64,000 bases of DNA from Gloeomargaritales cyanobacterium VI4D9 (lineage in GTDB: Bacteria > Cyanobacteriota > Cyanobacteriia > Gloeomargaritales > Gloeomargaritaceae). The stretch covers positions 1,215,157 to 1,279,156 of the forward strand of contig OV696605.1 in assembly GCA_927797885.1 (NCBI GenBank), in the 5' to 3' direction. Below the pieces are notes generated by a model, which had not been told where the DNA came from, did not search any database, and saw only the letters and a list, made by a program, of their open reading frames with translations. Both the position numbers and the translations under genes were made by a program. Below are positions 42,712-48,594 of this stretch, piece by piece. Positions within the stretch are counted from its first letter, which is position 1, and each line of letters starts with the position of its first letter.

Positions 42712-42795
42712 ATGGGTCAAAAAGGATTTTGGGATGAGCAAGAGCGGCGGGAAAAACTCAATCAAAAAAAGCCCATGCTGAAGTGGCTCAATGAA
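42712..42795 (+). pseudogene. second IS5-type transposase, N-terminal fragment
   Basis: Reads MGQKGFWDEQERREKLNQKK and runs into the MITE at 42796 after 28 codons. MxxKGFWDExxRxxKL is the start of one IS5-family transposase group. It is a different type from the IS5 remnant on the other side of the MITE. Confidence 0.6.
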
Positions 42796-42896
42796 TATAG
42801 CAATCCTAAATGAAAATGGAATAGGGGTCGCAGGGGCACCGCCCCCGTCCTTGGTTCTGGGAAATTCTTGTTTGTAAATCAAGTAGGATTGCTATA
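42796..42896. repeat. family-A MITE copy 5
   Basis: 101 bp with ends TATAGCAATCCTAAATG and AAGTAGGATTGCTATA. It separates two unrelated IS5 transposase fragments, so either it inserted at a pre-existing junction or recombination between MITE copies joined them. Confidence 0.85.
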
Positions 42897-43410
42897 GTAA
42901 AATTGTTACCTCTTGAGGCAGTTCTCAAAAGAATTGTTTATGCTCTCTTATTATTTCTAATGATCCCTGATTGTCCCTCAGGCTTGCTTTACTTAAAGTA
43001 GGGATTCCCTAAAGTATCCACCAATAAATGCCGTTTGATTCCGTTAGTGCATTTATAGTGACAAAATCCTTTCGTTTCAATGCCTGCTGTATCTGTGTTC
43101 TTCACACACGTCCCCTATGAGCAAGCTAGGATATTCTTTTTTTTAATCTCTCTCTTTCCATTTTCTCCAATGCTACCAATACCCTTTCCCAAGTGCCATT
43201 ATTTTGCCATCGCCGAAACTGAGAGTACACAGTCTGCCACTTGGGGAAATCTCGAGGCAAGTCTCGCCATTGACGGCCATTTTTGAGCTGATACATGATG
43301 GCATTCACGATGGCATGCCTTGAAACTACATGCTTTTTTGTCTTACTCTTTGGTAGATATTGGTCTAAAATCTCAAATTGTGATGCGCTTAAATCGGTTG
43401 TGTATGTCAT
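42897..43410 (-). pseudogene. IS5-family transposase, frameshifted, interrupted by MITE
   Basis: The N-terminal 94 residues read MTYTTDLSASQFEILDQYLP and contain the DUF4096 HTH region (LKNGRQWRDLPRDFPKWQTV). After a frameshift the minus strand continues VKNTDTAGIETKGFCHYK and GIKRHLLVDTLGNPYF, then another shift gives KASLRDNQGSLEIIREHKQ and ends at the MITE border. The start codon lies about 50 bases inside the right terminal repeat. Confidence 0.8.
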
Positions 43411-43461
43411 TGCTCTACCTGTAATTTCTTTCTCCTAGTATAATTGCAAACAGGTTCTATA

Positions 43462-43694
43462 GCCCAATTGTAGCCCAATTCGTGGTCTAAACTGCCTCAA
43501 TTAACCCCAACGATACCCAACCTGTACTGCACTAAAAATCTTGAAATCCCCTTACTGGTGGCTGAAATGTCTATGGAGCTAAGCTCCATCCAACAGTTCC
43601 GGGTAATGCCGTAATAGCAGGGTTTTTGGGATTGTACTAATTTTTGTGTGCCCCCAAAATGCTCCCCATTTTTGTTGGATGGGGTGAGACTTTT
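43462..43694. other. left boundary zone of the satellite element
   Basis: No gene is visible in these 233 bases. A short direct repeat (TAGCCCAATT, twice near 43461-43480) and a small inverted repeat (TGGAGCTAAGCTCCA, near 43573) occur. This is where the distal attachment site of the element would be expected, but no copy of the tmRNA 3' end was found by eye. Confidence 0.4.
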
Positions 43695-44039
43695 TTAGCG
43701 GTCTTGGGTCAGCAAGCCCTTGATTTTCTCTAGCAGGGGCTTGATGTCTTTGGCCTTGGTCATCCCCAGCGCAGTGTCCAGTAGCTCCACCAGTTCCGCC
43801 CGGTCTGGTTCCGCCTGCAAATTGTCTGTTAACTGGGGGGGCGCAGATGCGTTTTCCCCCAGCAGTTCCCGCCTAGCCGCTTCAGTGATTACCCGCCGGA
43901 GCCATGCGGGACTATCGGGCAAAGACTTAACCAACTGCTCTATATCGCTGGTCACTCGTACAAATAGCCTGCCACTCATGGGCTGGTCACCCTTGGGCTT
44001 GAATGGCTTTAGGTGTCTATTCTGTGGTCGCTCACTCAT
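43695..44039 (-). CDS. putative repressor-like protein of the satellite
   Basis: 114 residues from MSERPQNRHLKPFK; ATGs at 44045 and 44057 are alternatives. The segment SGRLFVRVTSDIEQLVKSL followed by AWLRRVITEAARREL has a short strand plus two helices, resembling a ribbon-helix-helix DNA-binding core, and the C-terminal half is helical. It is transcribed away from the rightward gene cassette, across a gap holding three operator-like repeats. A regulatory role is inferred; no family is firmly recognised. Confidence 0.55.
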   Translation of the reverse strand: MSERPQNRHLKPFKPKGDQPMSGRLFVRVTSDIEQLVKSLPDSPAWLRRVITEAARRELLGENASAPPQLTDNLQAEPDRAELVELLDTALGMTKAKDIKPLLEKIKGLLTQDR

Positions 44040-44051
44040 GGGCATCACTCC

Positions 44052-44160
44052 TGTCAACTCGTGTTAAGTATATCTTATCACCACACTTGTCAACCGATAA
44101 GAAATACTAAACCAAAATACCCTATTTACACTTGTCAACTCGTGTGAAATGGTTTATATT
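44052..44160. promoter_or_regulatory. three operator-like repeats with divergent promoters
   Basis: The motif TTGTCAAC recurs at 44052-44067 (TGTCAACTCGTGTTAA), 44082-44100 (CACACTTGTCAACCGATAA) and 44125-44149 (ends TTTACAC and GTGTGAAA are inverted). Rightward, TTGTCA (44132-44137), a 17-base spacer and TATATT (44155-44160) form a good sigma-70 promoter on top of the third repeat. Leftward, each repeat supplies TTGACA as a possible -35. This is the layout expected for autoregulation of the leftward gene and repression of the rightward cassette. Confidence 0.65.
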
Positions 44161-44266
44161 AAAGATATGGAAGGGAATTAAATAAGCCAGCGGCAAGGCT
44201 AGAAACCGTCCCAGAGGTGACATAGGTGTTACTCCAAGGATGAGACCTTCCATTCCCCAACAAAAC

Positions 44267-44291
44267 GCCCCCGCCGGGTTAGAGCAGGGGC
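44267..44291 (+). other. GC-rich hairpin 1 upstream of first cassette gene
   Basis: GCCCC (44267-44271) pairs with GGGGC (44287-44291). It is followed by an A/T-rich stretch, an AGGAG ribosome binding site and ATG at 44323. This is the first of a series of similar hairpins in this element. Confidence 0.55.
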
Positions 44292-44322
44292 AAAATTCAA
44301 CAATCACTAATAGGAGTTTGCC

Positions 44323-44718
44323 ATGAAAACCAAGCTACACGCTAGAGTGCGGTCTATCAGTTCCACCATGTCCTGGGTGCGGTGGTCGCCCCGCATCGGT
44401 TCCATTGAGGATATTGAGCGGCGGAAGTCCATCGCCTATATCGGGTTTGACTGCAAGGAAAAGGCTGAGAAATTCTACAGCCACGTTTTGAAGCGGCGCC
44501 CGGATTGGAAATGGAAGTCCTACCCGGAGCAGGTTAACGGGCAATTTGACGGGGAAGGCATCACCCGCCCCCGCAAAAGTGAGCGGTTAACCGAATATGC
44601 CTACGAGATCAAGTGGCACCGGCCGCCGCTTGAGTTTATTGAGGGCTTAATCCGGTGGGATAACGGTGATGATATTGCCGGTCACGAACTTACGCAACTG
44701 GCATATCGCAACCGCTAA
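44323..44718 (+). CDS. satellite protein, unknown (131 aa)
   Basis: 131 residues, rich in Arg, Trp and Lys, for example KWKSYPEQVNGQFDGE and YEIKWHRPPLEFIEGLIRW. No family is recognised. It is the first gene of the rightward cassette, and TAGGAG lies 8 bases before the ATG. The basic N-terminal part (MKTKLHARVRSISS) could bind nucleic acid, but this is a guess. Confidence 0.65.
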   Translation: MKTKLHARVRSISSTMSWVRWSPRIGSIEDIERRKSIAYIGFDCKEKAEKFYSHVLKRRPDWKWKSYPEQVNGQFDGEGITRPRKSERLTEYAYEIKWHRPPLEFIEGLIRWDNGDDIAGHELTQLAYRNR

Positions 44719-44726
44719 TGCACACC

Positions 44727-44750
44727 GCCCCTGGCACTACCGCCGGGGGC
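44727..44750 (+). other. GC-rich intercistronic hairpin 2
   Basis: GCCCCTGGC (44727-44735) pairs with GCCGGGGGC (44742-44750) around ACTACC. It lies between the 131-residue gene and the next start codon at 44775. Confidence 0.65.
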
Positions 44751-44774
44751 AATTCACCTAATGGAGATTCACCA

Positions 44775-44900
44775 ATGGCTACCCGCAAACGGACTACTAA
44801 ACCGACACCTGCACAGAATCAGGAATCCAAGCCACTGCCCAAACCTGCACAAAAACCCGCTACTGATTGGTGGGAAATTCTCAAACAATTTGAATGGTAA
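44775..44900 (+). CDS. tiny satellite protein (41 aa)
   Basis: 41 residues, MATRKRTTKPTPAQNQ near the start and WWEILKQFEW at the end. It has a basic, proline-rich N-terminus and a short aromatic C-terminal helix. An ATGGAG Shine-Dalgarno sits 8-13 bases upstream. The next gene begins 13 bases after the stop. Function is unknown. Confidence 0.5.
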   Translation: MATRKRTTKPTPAQNQESKPLPKPAQKPATDWWEILKQFEW

Positions 44901-44913
44901 ATGGAGGATTGCA

Positions 44914-45078
44914 ATGGAATTTGAATCTGATTTGATTGTTGACGGCACTACAGAATTAACCCCGGATCAGGAGTATGAAATGTGGTGCCATTACTGGGAT
45001 ATGCACCGTGAGCAACTGTTAGCCGCCTGGGGTGTTGAAACCCTAGAGGAACTGGAAATGCTTGGTCACGATTGGTAA
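44914..45078 (+). CDS. small acidic satellite protein (54 aa)
   Basis: 54 residues, strongly acidic (MEFESDLIVDGTTELTPDQE at the start, EELEMLGHDW at the end). A GGAGG ribosome binding site lies 6-7 bases upstream of ATG. No family is recognised. Very acidic small proteins in phages are sometimes DNA mimics, but nothing here proves that. Confidence 0.55.
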   Translation: MEFESDLIVDGTTELTPDQEYEMWCHYWDMHREQLLAAWGVETLEELEMLGHDW

Positions 45079-45086
45079 CGGCAATG

Positions 45087-45112
45087 CCCCGCCCGTCACC
45101 CGATAGGCGGGG
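45087..45112 (+). other. GC-rich intercistronic hairpin 3
   Basis: CCCCGCC (45087-45093) pairs perfectly with GGCGGGG (45106-45112), in the gap before the Rad52-like gene. Confidence 0.65.
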
Positions 45113-45165
45113 ATTGTCTGCATTGTCCATACAACGTTAAACCCTACACAATGGAGTCTAAAACC

Positions 45166-45582
45166 ATGACGTACACCACCGTTAAACCGCCTGCAAATGC
45201 CCCCACCGCCCCGGGGGAATGGAGTTTATCCCAAGTGATTGAAGCCCTATCTAAACCGCTCCCCAGTAGTGTTTTAGAAACCAAAAAGTTAGGGGGTAGG
45301 ACTATCACCTATATCCCCTGGCACCGGGCGGTTTTGGTGCTGGATAGATACGCTCCCGGCTGGCAATTCAGGATTACCAATGTCTCGCAAATTGGCGGGG
45401 AATTGATTATGACCGGCTCGTTATCAATTCCCACTGCTGACGGGATTATTACCCGTGAGAGTACCGGCTCTGAGAAGGTGGATACCAGCGGCTACGGGGA
45501 AACGGCGGCTAATGCTGAATCCCAATGTTTCCGCCGGTGTTGCGCCCGGTTTGGATTAGGGCTGTACCTGTACCAACGCTAG
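45166..45582 (+). CDS. Rad52/Sak-type single-strand annealing protein
   Basis: 138 residues from MTYTTVKPPANAP. The order LSKPLPSSVLETKK, TYIPWHRAVLVLDRYAPGW and the C-terminal ETAANAESQCFRRCCARFG matches the Rad52/Rad22 domain used by phage annealing proteins (Sak type). Such proteins anneal complementary single strands during phage recombination. ATG 45166 is preferred because GGAG lies 8-11 bases upstream; an in-frame ATG at 45151 overlaps that site. Confidence 0.75.
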   Translation: MTYTTVKPPANAPTAPGEWSLSQVIEALSKPLPSSVLETKKLGGRTITYIPWHRAVLVLDRYAPGWQFRITNVSQIGGELIMTGSLSIPTADGIITRESTGSEKVDTSGYGETAANAESQCFRRCCARFGLGLYLYQR

Positions 45583-45592
45583 ATAGCCGTCC

Positions 45593-45619
45593 TGGGGGCT
45601 GGACGTTAAACTGCCCCCA
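45593..45619 (+). other. GC-rich intercistronic hairpin 4
   Basis: TGGGGGC (45593-45599) pairs with GCCCCCA (45613-45619). The loop contains GACGTTAAACT, a sequence nearly repeated in hairpin 5. Confidence 0.65.
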
Positions 45620-45652
45620 TTCCTTATACACCTTGAATTTTGGAGATTACCA

Positions 45653-46036
45653 ATGGATTTGAGTTTAGCTAGTCGCATTCGAAAAAGCGCCCACCAGGTG
45701 CAATCACTGCTAGGCATTTTCCACAGTGGCACCGTTGCCCCTGAGACTGTGGAAAACCTGATTATCCCCACCTTGGAATCAATGCACCGGGAATTATTAG
45801 CGGTTGCCGTAGCCCTCAATAATGACAATTGCCCGGTTGATTTATCCGATCCCTATCTCAAACGTCATGCGGCAAGATACCTTCACCCCACCCTTGGGAG
45901 TGACTCAATTTGGCGGGTTGCCAGTTACTTGGATATGCTACCGCCTGGGCAGAATACCGTCCCGGCGGAGATTGCCCACCGGGTTATGGAGATTCTTTCA
46001 TTGGTGGAGCCGGAGCCGTCCGAAAGTCTCGGTTAA
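45653..46036 (+). CDS. satellite protein, unknown (127 aa)
   Basis: 127 residues, mostly helical (MDLSLASRIRKSAHQVQS, then ESMHRELLAVAVALNN), ending in an acidic SLVEPEPSESLG tail. TTGGAG lies just upstream of the ATG. No family is recognised. It lies between hairpins 4 and 5. Confidence 0.6.
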   Translation: MDLSLASRIRKSAHQVQSLLGIFHSGTVAPETVENLIIPTLESMHRELLAVAVALNNDNCPVDLSDPYLKRHAARYLHPTLGSDSIWRVASYLDMLPPGQNTVPAEIAHRVMEILSLVEPEPSESLG

Positions 46037-46046
46037 TTTGCCGCCC

Positions 46047-46071
46047 TGGGGTATGGCGTTAAACTGCCCCA
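46047..46071 (+). other. GC-rich intercistronic hairpin 5
   Basis: TGGGG (46047-46051) pairs with CCCCA (46067-46071). The surrounding sequence CCGCCCTGGGG ... GCGTTAAACTGCCCC closely copies hairpin 4. Confidence 0.65.
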
Positions 46072-46105
46072 ATTACCCTGTTAACTGTTGTTTTGGAGGT
46101 TCTTT

Positions 46106-46447
46106 ATGTCTGCAATTGATTGGCATTTTTTGGGCAGTGATGCTGACCGTTTGGGGTTTGTCGAGAATGTCCTAGCGGTTGCGCCCCTGGTTTGCGAACG
46201 GGGGGATAGTCTGCAACAGGCGGCTATGGCTAATCTGCTGATCGCCGCCCATGAGGTGATACAACACCGGCGCGAACATTCCGCCACCAGTGCGACCGCT
46301 CACCCCGAATGTCGCACCCTGGCAGATATGGTTACGCCTGAACGCCTGGAAGAATTGAAGCAGGAGTTTGAACAGGCGGTAGCAATGGGTGAACAGGTCA
46401 AGGAATGGTGGGATTCCCAACACCGCCCCGACCCCGACCAGCAGTAA
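46106..46447 (+). CDS. satellite protein, unknown (113 aa)
   Basis: 113 residues from MSAIDWHFLGSDADRLGF. Two helical parts flank a Ser/Thr/Ala-rich linker (EHSATSATAHPECR), and the C-terminal helix is acidic (EELKQEFEQAVAMGEQVKEW). TTGGAGG lies about 7 bases upstream of the ATG. Last gene of the rightward cassette; function unknown. Confidence 0.6.
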   Translation: MSAIDWHFLGSDADRLGFVENVLAVAPLVCERGDSLQQAAMANLLIAAHEVIQHRREHSATSATAHPECRTLADMVTPERLEELKQEFEQAVAMGEQVKEWWDSQHRPDPDQQ

Positions 46448-46455
46448 CCACGATT

Positions 46456-46490
46456 CCCCCGCCGTCCCTTGATGGTGGGGGTTTCCCATC
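46456..46490 (+). terminator. hairpin ending the rightward cassette
   Basis: CCCCCGCC (46456-46463) pairs with GGTGGGGG (46474-46481), followed by TTT. It lies 9 bases past the last stop codon and is the best candidate for the cassette terminator, although the T run is short. Confidence 0.5.
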
Positions 46491-46771
46491 TAGTCACGCT
46501 ATATCCCGCCCTATCTCACGTCAGGATGAATCCTACAGCCAACAAAATTCAGGCACCTTCTAGGGCATTTTAGCGGGGGTTATTTTGCGTACTCAAACTT
46601 TTGCGTAGTCATAGCCTGCCCTGCGCTGATCCTCTGCATCCTCTAGCTTGGTCAGTGGACGGGCTTGAGATTCGGTTTCCGGTTTGGGACCAATTGGTCC
46701 CAAATTTTCCAAGATTTTTGTTGCCTGTATCAATCTATTGGCATGACGGTAAACCATCCCCCACCGCTCTG
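46491..46771. other. gap between convergent satellite arms, with 22-bp perfect palindrome
   Basis: No convincing gene. The main structure is a perfect palindrome at 46683-46704 whose left half is TTTGGGACCAA. It lies about 70 bases beyond the end of the leftward terminase-like gene and could stop transcription from either side or bind a dimeric protein. Confidence 0.55.
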
Positions 46772-47209
46772 TTACATATCAGGGGTGTTTGGCAATTTTG
46801 GATCAGCAATCCCATAGATTTTTTCCCTGATCTGACGGATTACATCCTGATTCAGTACTCGCCCTTCGGTGGGAGCAGGTGTAGCCGCCTGGGTCACAGA
46901 TTCCCGAATTAAAGTTAGCCATTTGATAGCGAGTTCCGCCCGTTTCAGTGGCACAATTTCGGGGTCAACTAATGCGCTTTCAATGGTCTCTAAGGCAAGG
47001 TCACACACTCGACGTACACGATGGCTCCTAGCTTCTAGTCCCTCCCCCGTCTGTTCTGCGAGATATTCCTTCCATGCGGGTAACTTTTTCCATTTGCAGA
47101 GAGAAACTTTAGAGACTTCCAAATAACTGCTGATCCGACTGAGCGGCCAGCCGTCCAGCACCAGGTCAGCAGCCCGCCGTTGCAAATCATCTAAGCCCCG
47201 GTCTAGCAT
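46772..47209 (-). CDS. HTH protein resembling phage terminase small subunit
   Basis: 145 residues. Residues about 5-60 (LQRRAADLVLDGWPLSRISS, then LEVSKVSLCKWKKLPAWKEYL) form a helix-turn-helix as in phBC6A51/TerS-type DNA-recognition proteins. The middle is a long helical oligomerisation-like region (ALETIESALVDPEIVPLKRA). In satellites a separate TerS redirects the helper phage packaging motor. That job is inferred from context. No large terminase subunit is present. Confidence 0.55.
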   Translation of the reverse strand: MLDRGLDDLQRRAADLVLDGWPLSRISSYLEVSKVSLCKWKKLPAWKEYLAEQTGEGLEARSHRVRRVCDLALETIESALVDPEIVPLKRAELAIKWLTLIRESVTQAATPAPTEGRVLNQDVIRQIREKIYGIADPKLPNTPDM

Positions 47210-47244
47210 CCTTAACCTATTCTTAACGTTTGGTTAATTTCAGT

Positions 47245-47607
47245 TTAACCGATGGGGGTCAGGGTCACGGTGCAGGATGGGACTCCCCGTTTCCATCGGG
47301 CAGTCAGTTCCGGCAAGACCTTGAGATTGTCGTCAACTAAAATTCCTGCTTGCACCAACACATCAAAAACTGAGCCACACCAGTTATCAATGTCGCCCCG
47401 ACAACTGGGTGAGATTAGCAGTATTTCCACTGAATGAGGATCGCTGATGGGGATTTGTAGATTCTGCGCTTTCGCCTGTGCCACCAGTAGCGGTGCTGAT
47501 TCTCGCTTCCAGTGAACATACTTAGGTGGTAAATGCGCCCATCCGTTCCGCACAAACCGGGGGCGGGGCTTCGGACAGGCTGGGTAGGGCACATCAAAAG
47601 TGATCAT
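47245..47607 (-). CDS. RusA-family Holliday junction resolvase
   Basis: 120 residues, the usual RusA size. The catalytic pattern is visible in CRGDIDNWCGSVFDVLVQAG followed by ILVDDN, which supplies the conserved Asp residues and the DN pair. RusA cuts branched DNA in phage replication and recombination. It overlaps the 52-residue gene upstream by 14 bases. A Rad52-like annealing protein lies in the opposite arm, so the element carries a small recombination kit. Confidence 0.75.
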   Translation of the reverse strand: MITFDVPYPACPKPRPRFVRNGWAHLPPKYVHWKRESAPLLVAQAKAQNLQIPISDPHSVEILLISPSCRGDIDNWCGSVFDVLVQAGILVDDNLKVLPELTARWKRGVPSCTVTLTPIG

Positions 47608-47752
47608 CTGGGTACTCAGATTGAAACGCGCTTAGCGCATCCTGTTTGGCTAACTCATCACGAATTTGCCTTAAGATTTTTTGCTGAAATTCAAGTCGAG
47701 TGAGTGGGATTAATTGGGTTATTTGTTGAATGGGCGGGGCTTCATTTTTCAT
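47594..47752 (-). CDS. small satellite protein (52 aa)
   Basis: 52 residues, MKNEAPPIQQITQLIPLTRL near the start and acidic at the end (SEYPDDHF). It is short but has a proper ATG, and its end overlaps the RusA start by 14 bases, as expected for coupled genes. No strong Shine-Dalgarno is seen (GGGGG about 10 bases upstream). Function unknown. Confidence 0.5.
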   Translation of the reverse strand: MKNEAPPIQQITQLIPLTRLEFQQKILRQIRDELAKQDALSAFQSEYPDDHF

Positions 47753-47799
47753 GGGGGTTTGGGGGCGGATTACACTTTGATTTTAACTGGTAGGTTTTA

Positions 47800-48144
47800 T
47801 TAGAATTTCACCTTGAATTTACGGCCTTTGGGTCGTGGGGTTTTGGTTTGTTGGTCGAGTGTTGCCAGCCAACGATCCACCAGCAGGGACTGTTGAAACT
47901 CATTCACCTTCGCCTGCTTCACCGCCGTACTCCCCACACCGACCACCTTCGCCGCCCTAGTAGCAGATTTGCGCTCCTGCTCCCGTAGCTCCCTTAACCC
48001 ATCCTTAACCTTTTCGTCTAGTTGGGACGCTGGCGTCCCAGCCTGAAGTTTTAGTTTAGGAGAACCTTCTTTTTCCTTTCCTTCAAGCCGTCCCGATTCT
48101 ACTTGCCGTTGTTTTGCTTCTTGGGCATAGATATGGTTCCCCCC
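47800..48144 (-). CDS. start-less open frame continuing the upstream gene after an in-frame TAG
   Basis: An open frame of about 114 codons with no ATG, GTG or TTG near its start. It begins directly after the TAG at 48145-48147 and is in the same frame as the gene before that stop. It reads GGNHIYAQEAKQRQVESGRL and ends KTPRPKGRKFKVKF. The part RKSATRAAKVVGVGSTAVKQAK resembles a small HTH found in phage replication or partition proteins. A run of seven G follows the TAG. It may be the lost C-terminus of a pseudogene, or be made by stop readthrough. Confidence 0.45.
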   Translation of the reverse strand, partial: GGNHIYAQEAKQRQVESGRLEGKEKEGSPKLKLQAGTPASQLDEKVKDGLRELREQERKSATRAAKVVGVGSTAVKQAKVNEFQQSLLVDRWLATLDQQTKTPRPKGRKFKVKF

Positions 48145-48594
48145 CTAAAACGGTGTATTCAAGTCTGTTGGCGGTGGTGCTACGACTTGCCAGTTAGCCG
48201 CATCCACCGTGTAGCAATAGTCATCCTTCCGGCTCTTGGGAGTTTCAATGACTAGGCGGGTGCCGTTTTCCCAGACAAGTTTCACCGTAGCTTGAGTGCC
48301 GACCGGCCATAATTGAGCTTCCCAGCAGTGGCGGTTAACCAGTCGGATTGTGTCGCCGGGTTTAATGCTTATGTCATCCCCAGCGGACGTTTCTGCCGTT
48401 TTCAAATTGGTTTCATCTTTGTAAGGTTGGTCGGACGTTTCTGCCGTTTTCACCTGGGGAGCAAATACAAGCCACTGACCGTTAACCTGTAGCTCCACCA
48501 ACCCCGTTGCCGTATCTTTGCGCCGGGCGGTTACGACCCCGCCACCGTATCCTGCGCCCACCCGGGGAACATTAAAAATACTCATATCTGCCAT
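48145..48594 (-). CDS. satellite protein of unknown function, ends at in-frame TAG
   Basis: 149 residues from MADMSIFNVPRVGAG (ATG 48594; a second ATG at 48585). The start overlaps the primase stop codon by 23 bases. The middle (DDISIKPGDTIRLVNRHCWE through VKLVWENGTRLVIETP) looks like a small beta-barrel. Two copies of a KTAETS segment are visible. It ends DLNTPF before TAG, and the frame stays open for 114 more codons. Confidence 0.6.
   Translation of the reverse strand: MADMSIFNVPRVGAGYGGGVVTARRKDTATGLVELQVNGQWLVFAPQVKTAETSDQPYKDETNLKTAETSAGDDISIKPGDTIRLVNRHCWEAQLWPVGTQATVKLVWENGTRLVIETPKSRKDDYCYTVDAANWQVVAPPPTDLNTPF

Larger units (their letters stand above)
42615..43461. mobile_element. 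IS5-type element with 19-bp perfect terminal inverted repeats, internally rearranged
   Basis: The left end TATAGAACCTGTTTGCAAT (42615-42633) is an exact inverted copy of 43443-43461. The interior holds the transposase N-terminus on the minus strand, but its C-terminal third is replaced by a family-B end, a fragment of a different IS5 transposase on the plus strand, and a family-A MITE. Total length is 847 bp. Confidence 0.75.

Noticed and set aside
43573-43587. Short match to the tmRNA 3' end (ATGGAGC) as the distal attachment site
   Set aside because: Only about seven to nine bases agree and they lie in a local inverted repeat, so chance is likely.
46601-46912. Rightward open frame of about 100 codons
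   Set aside because: It overlaps the terminase-like gene on the other strand, lacks a Shine-Dalgarno and contains the 22-bp palindrome. Composition looks like non-coding DNA.
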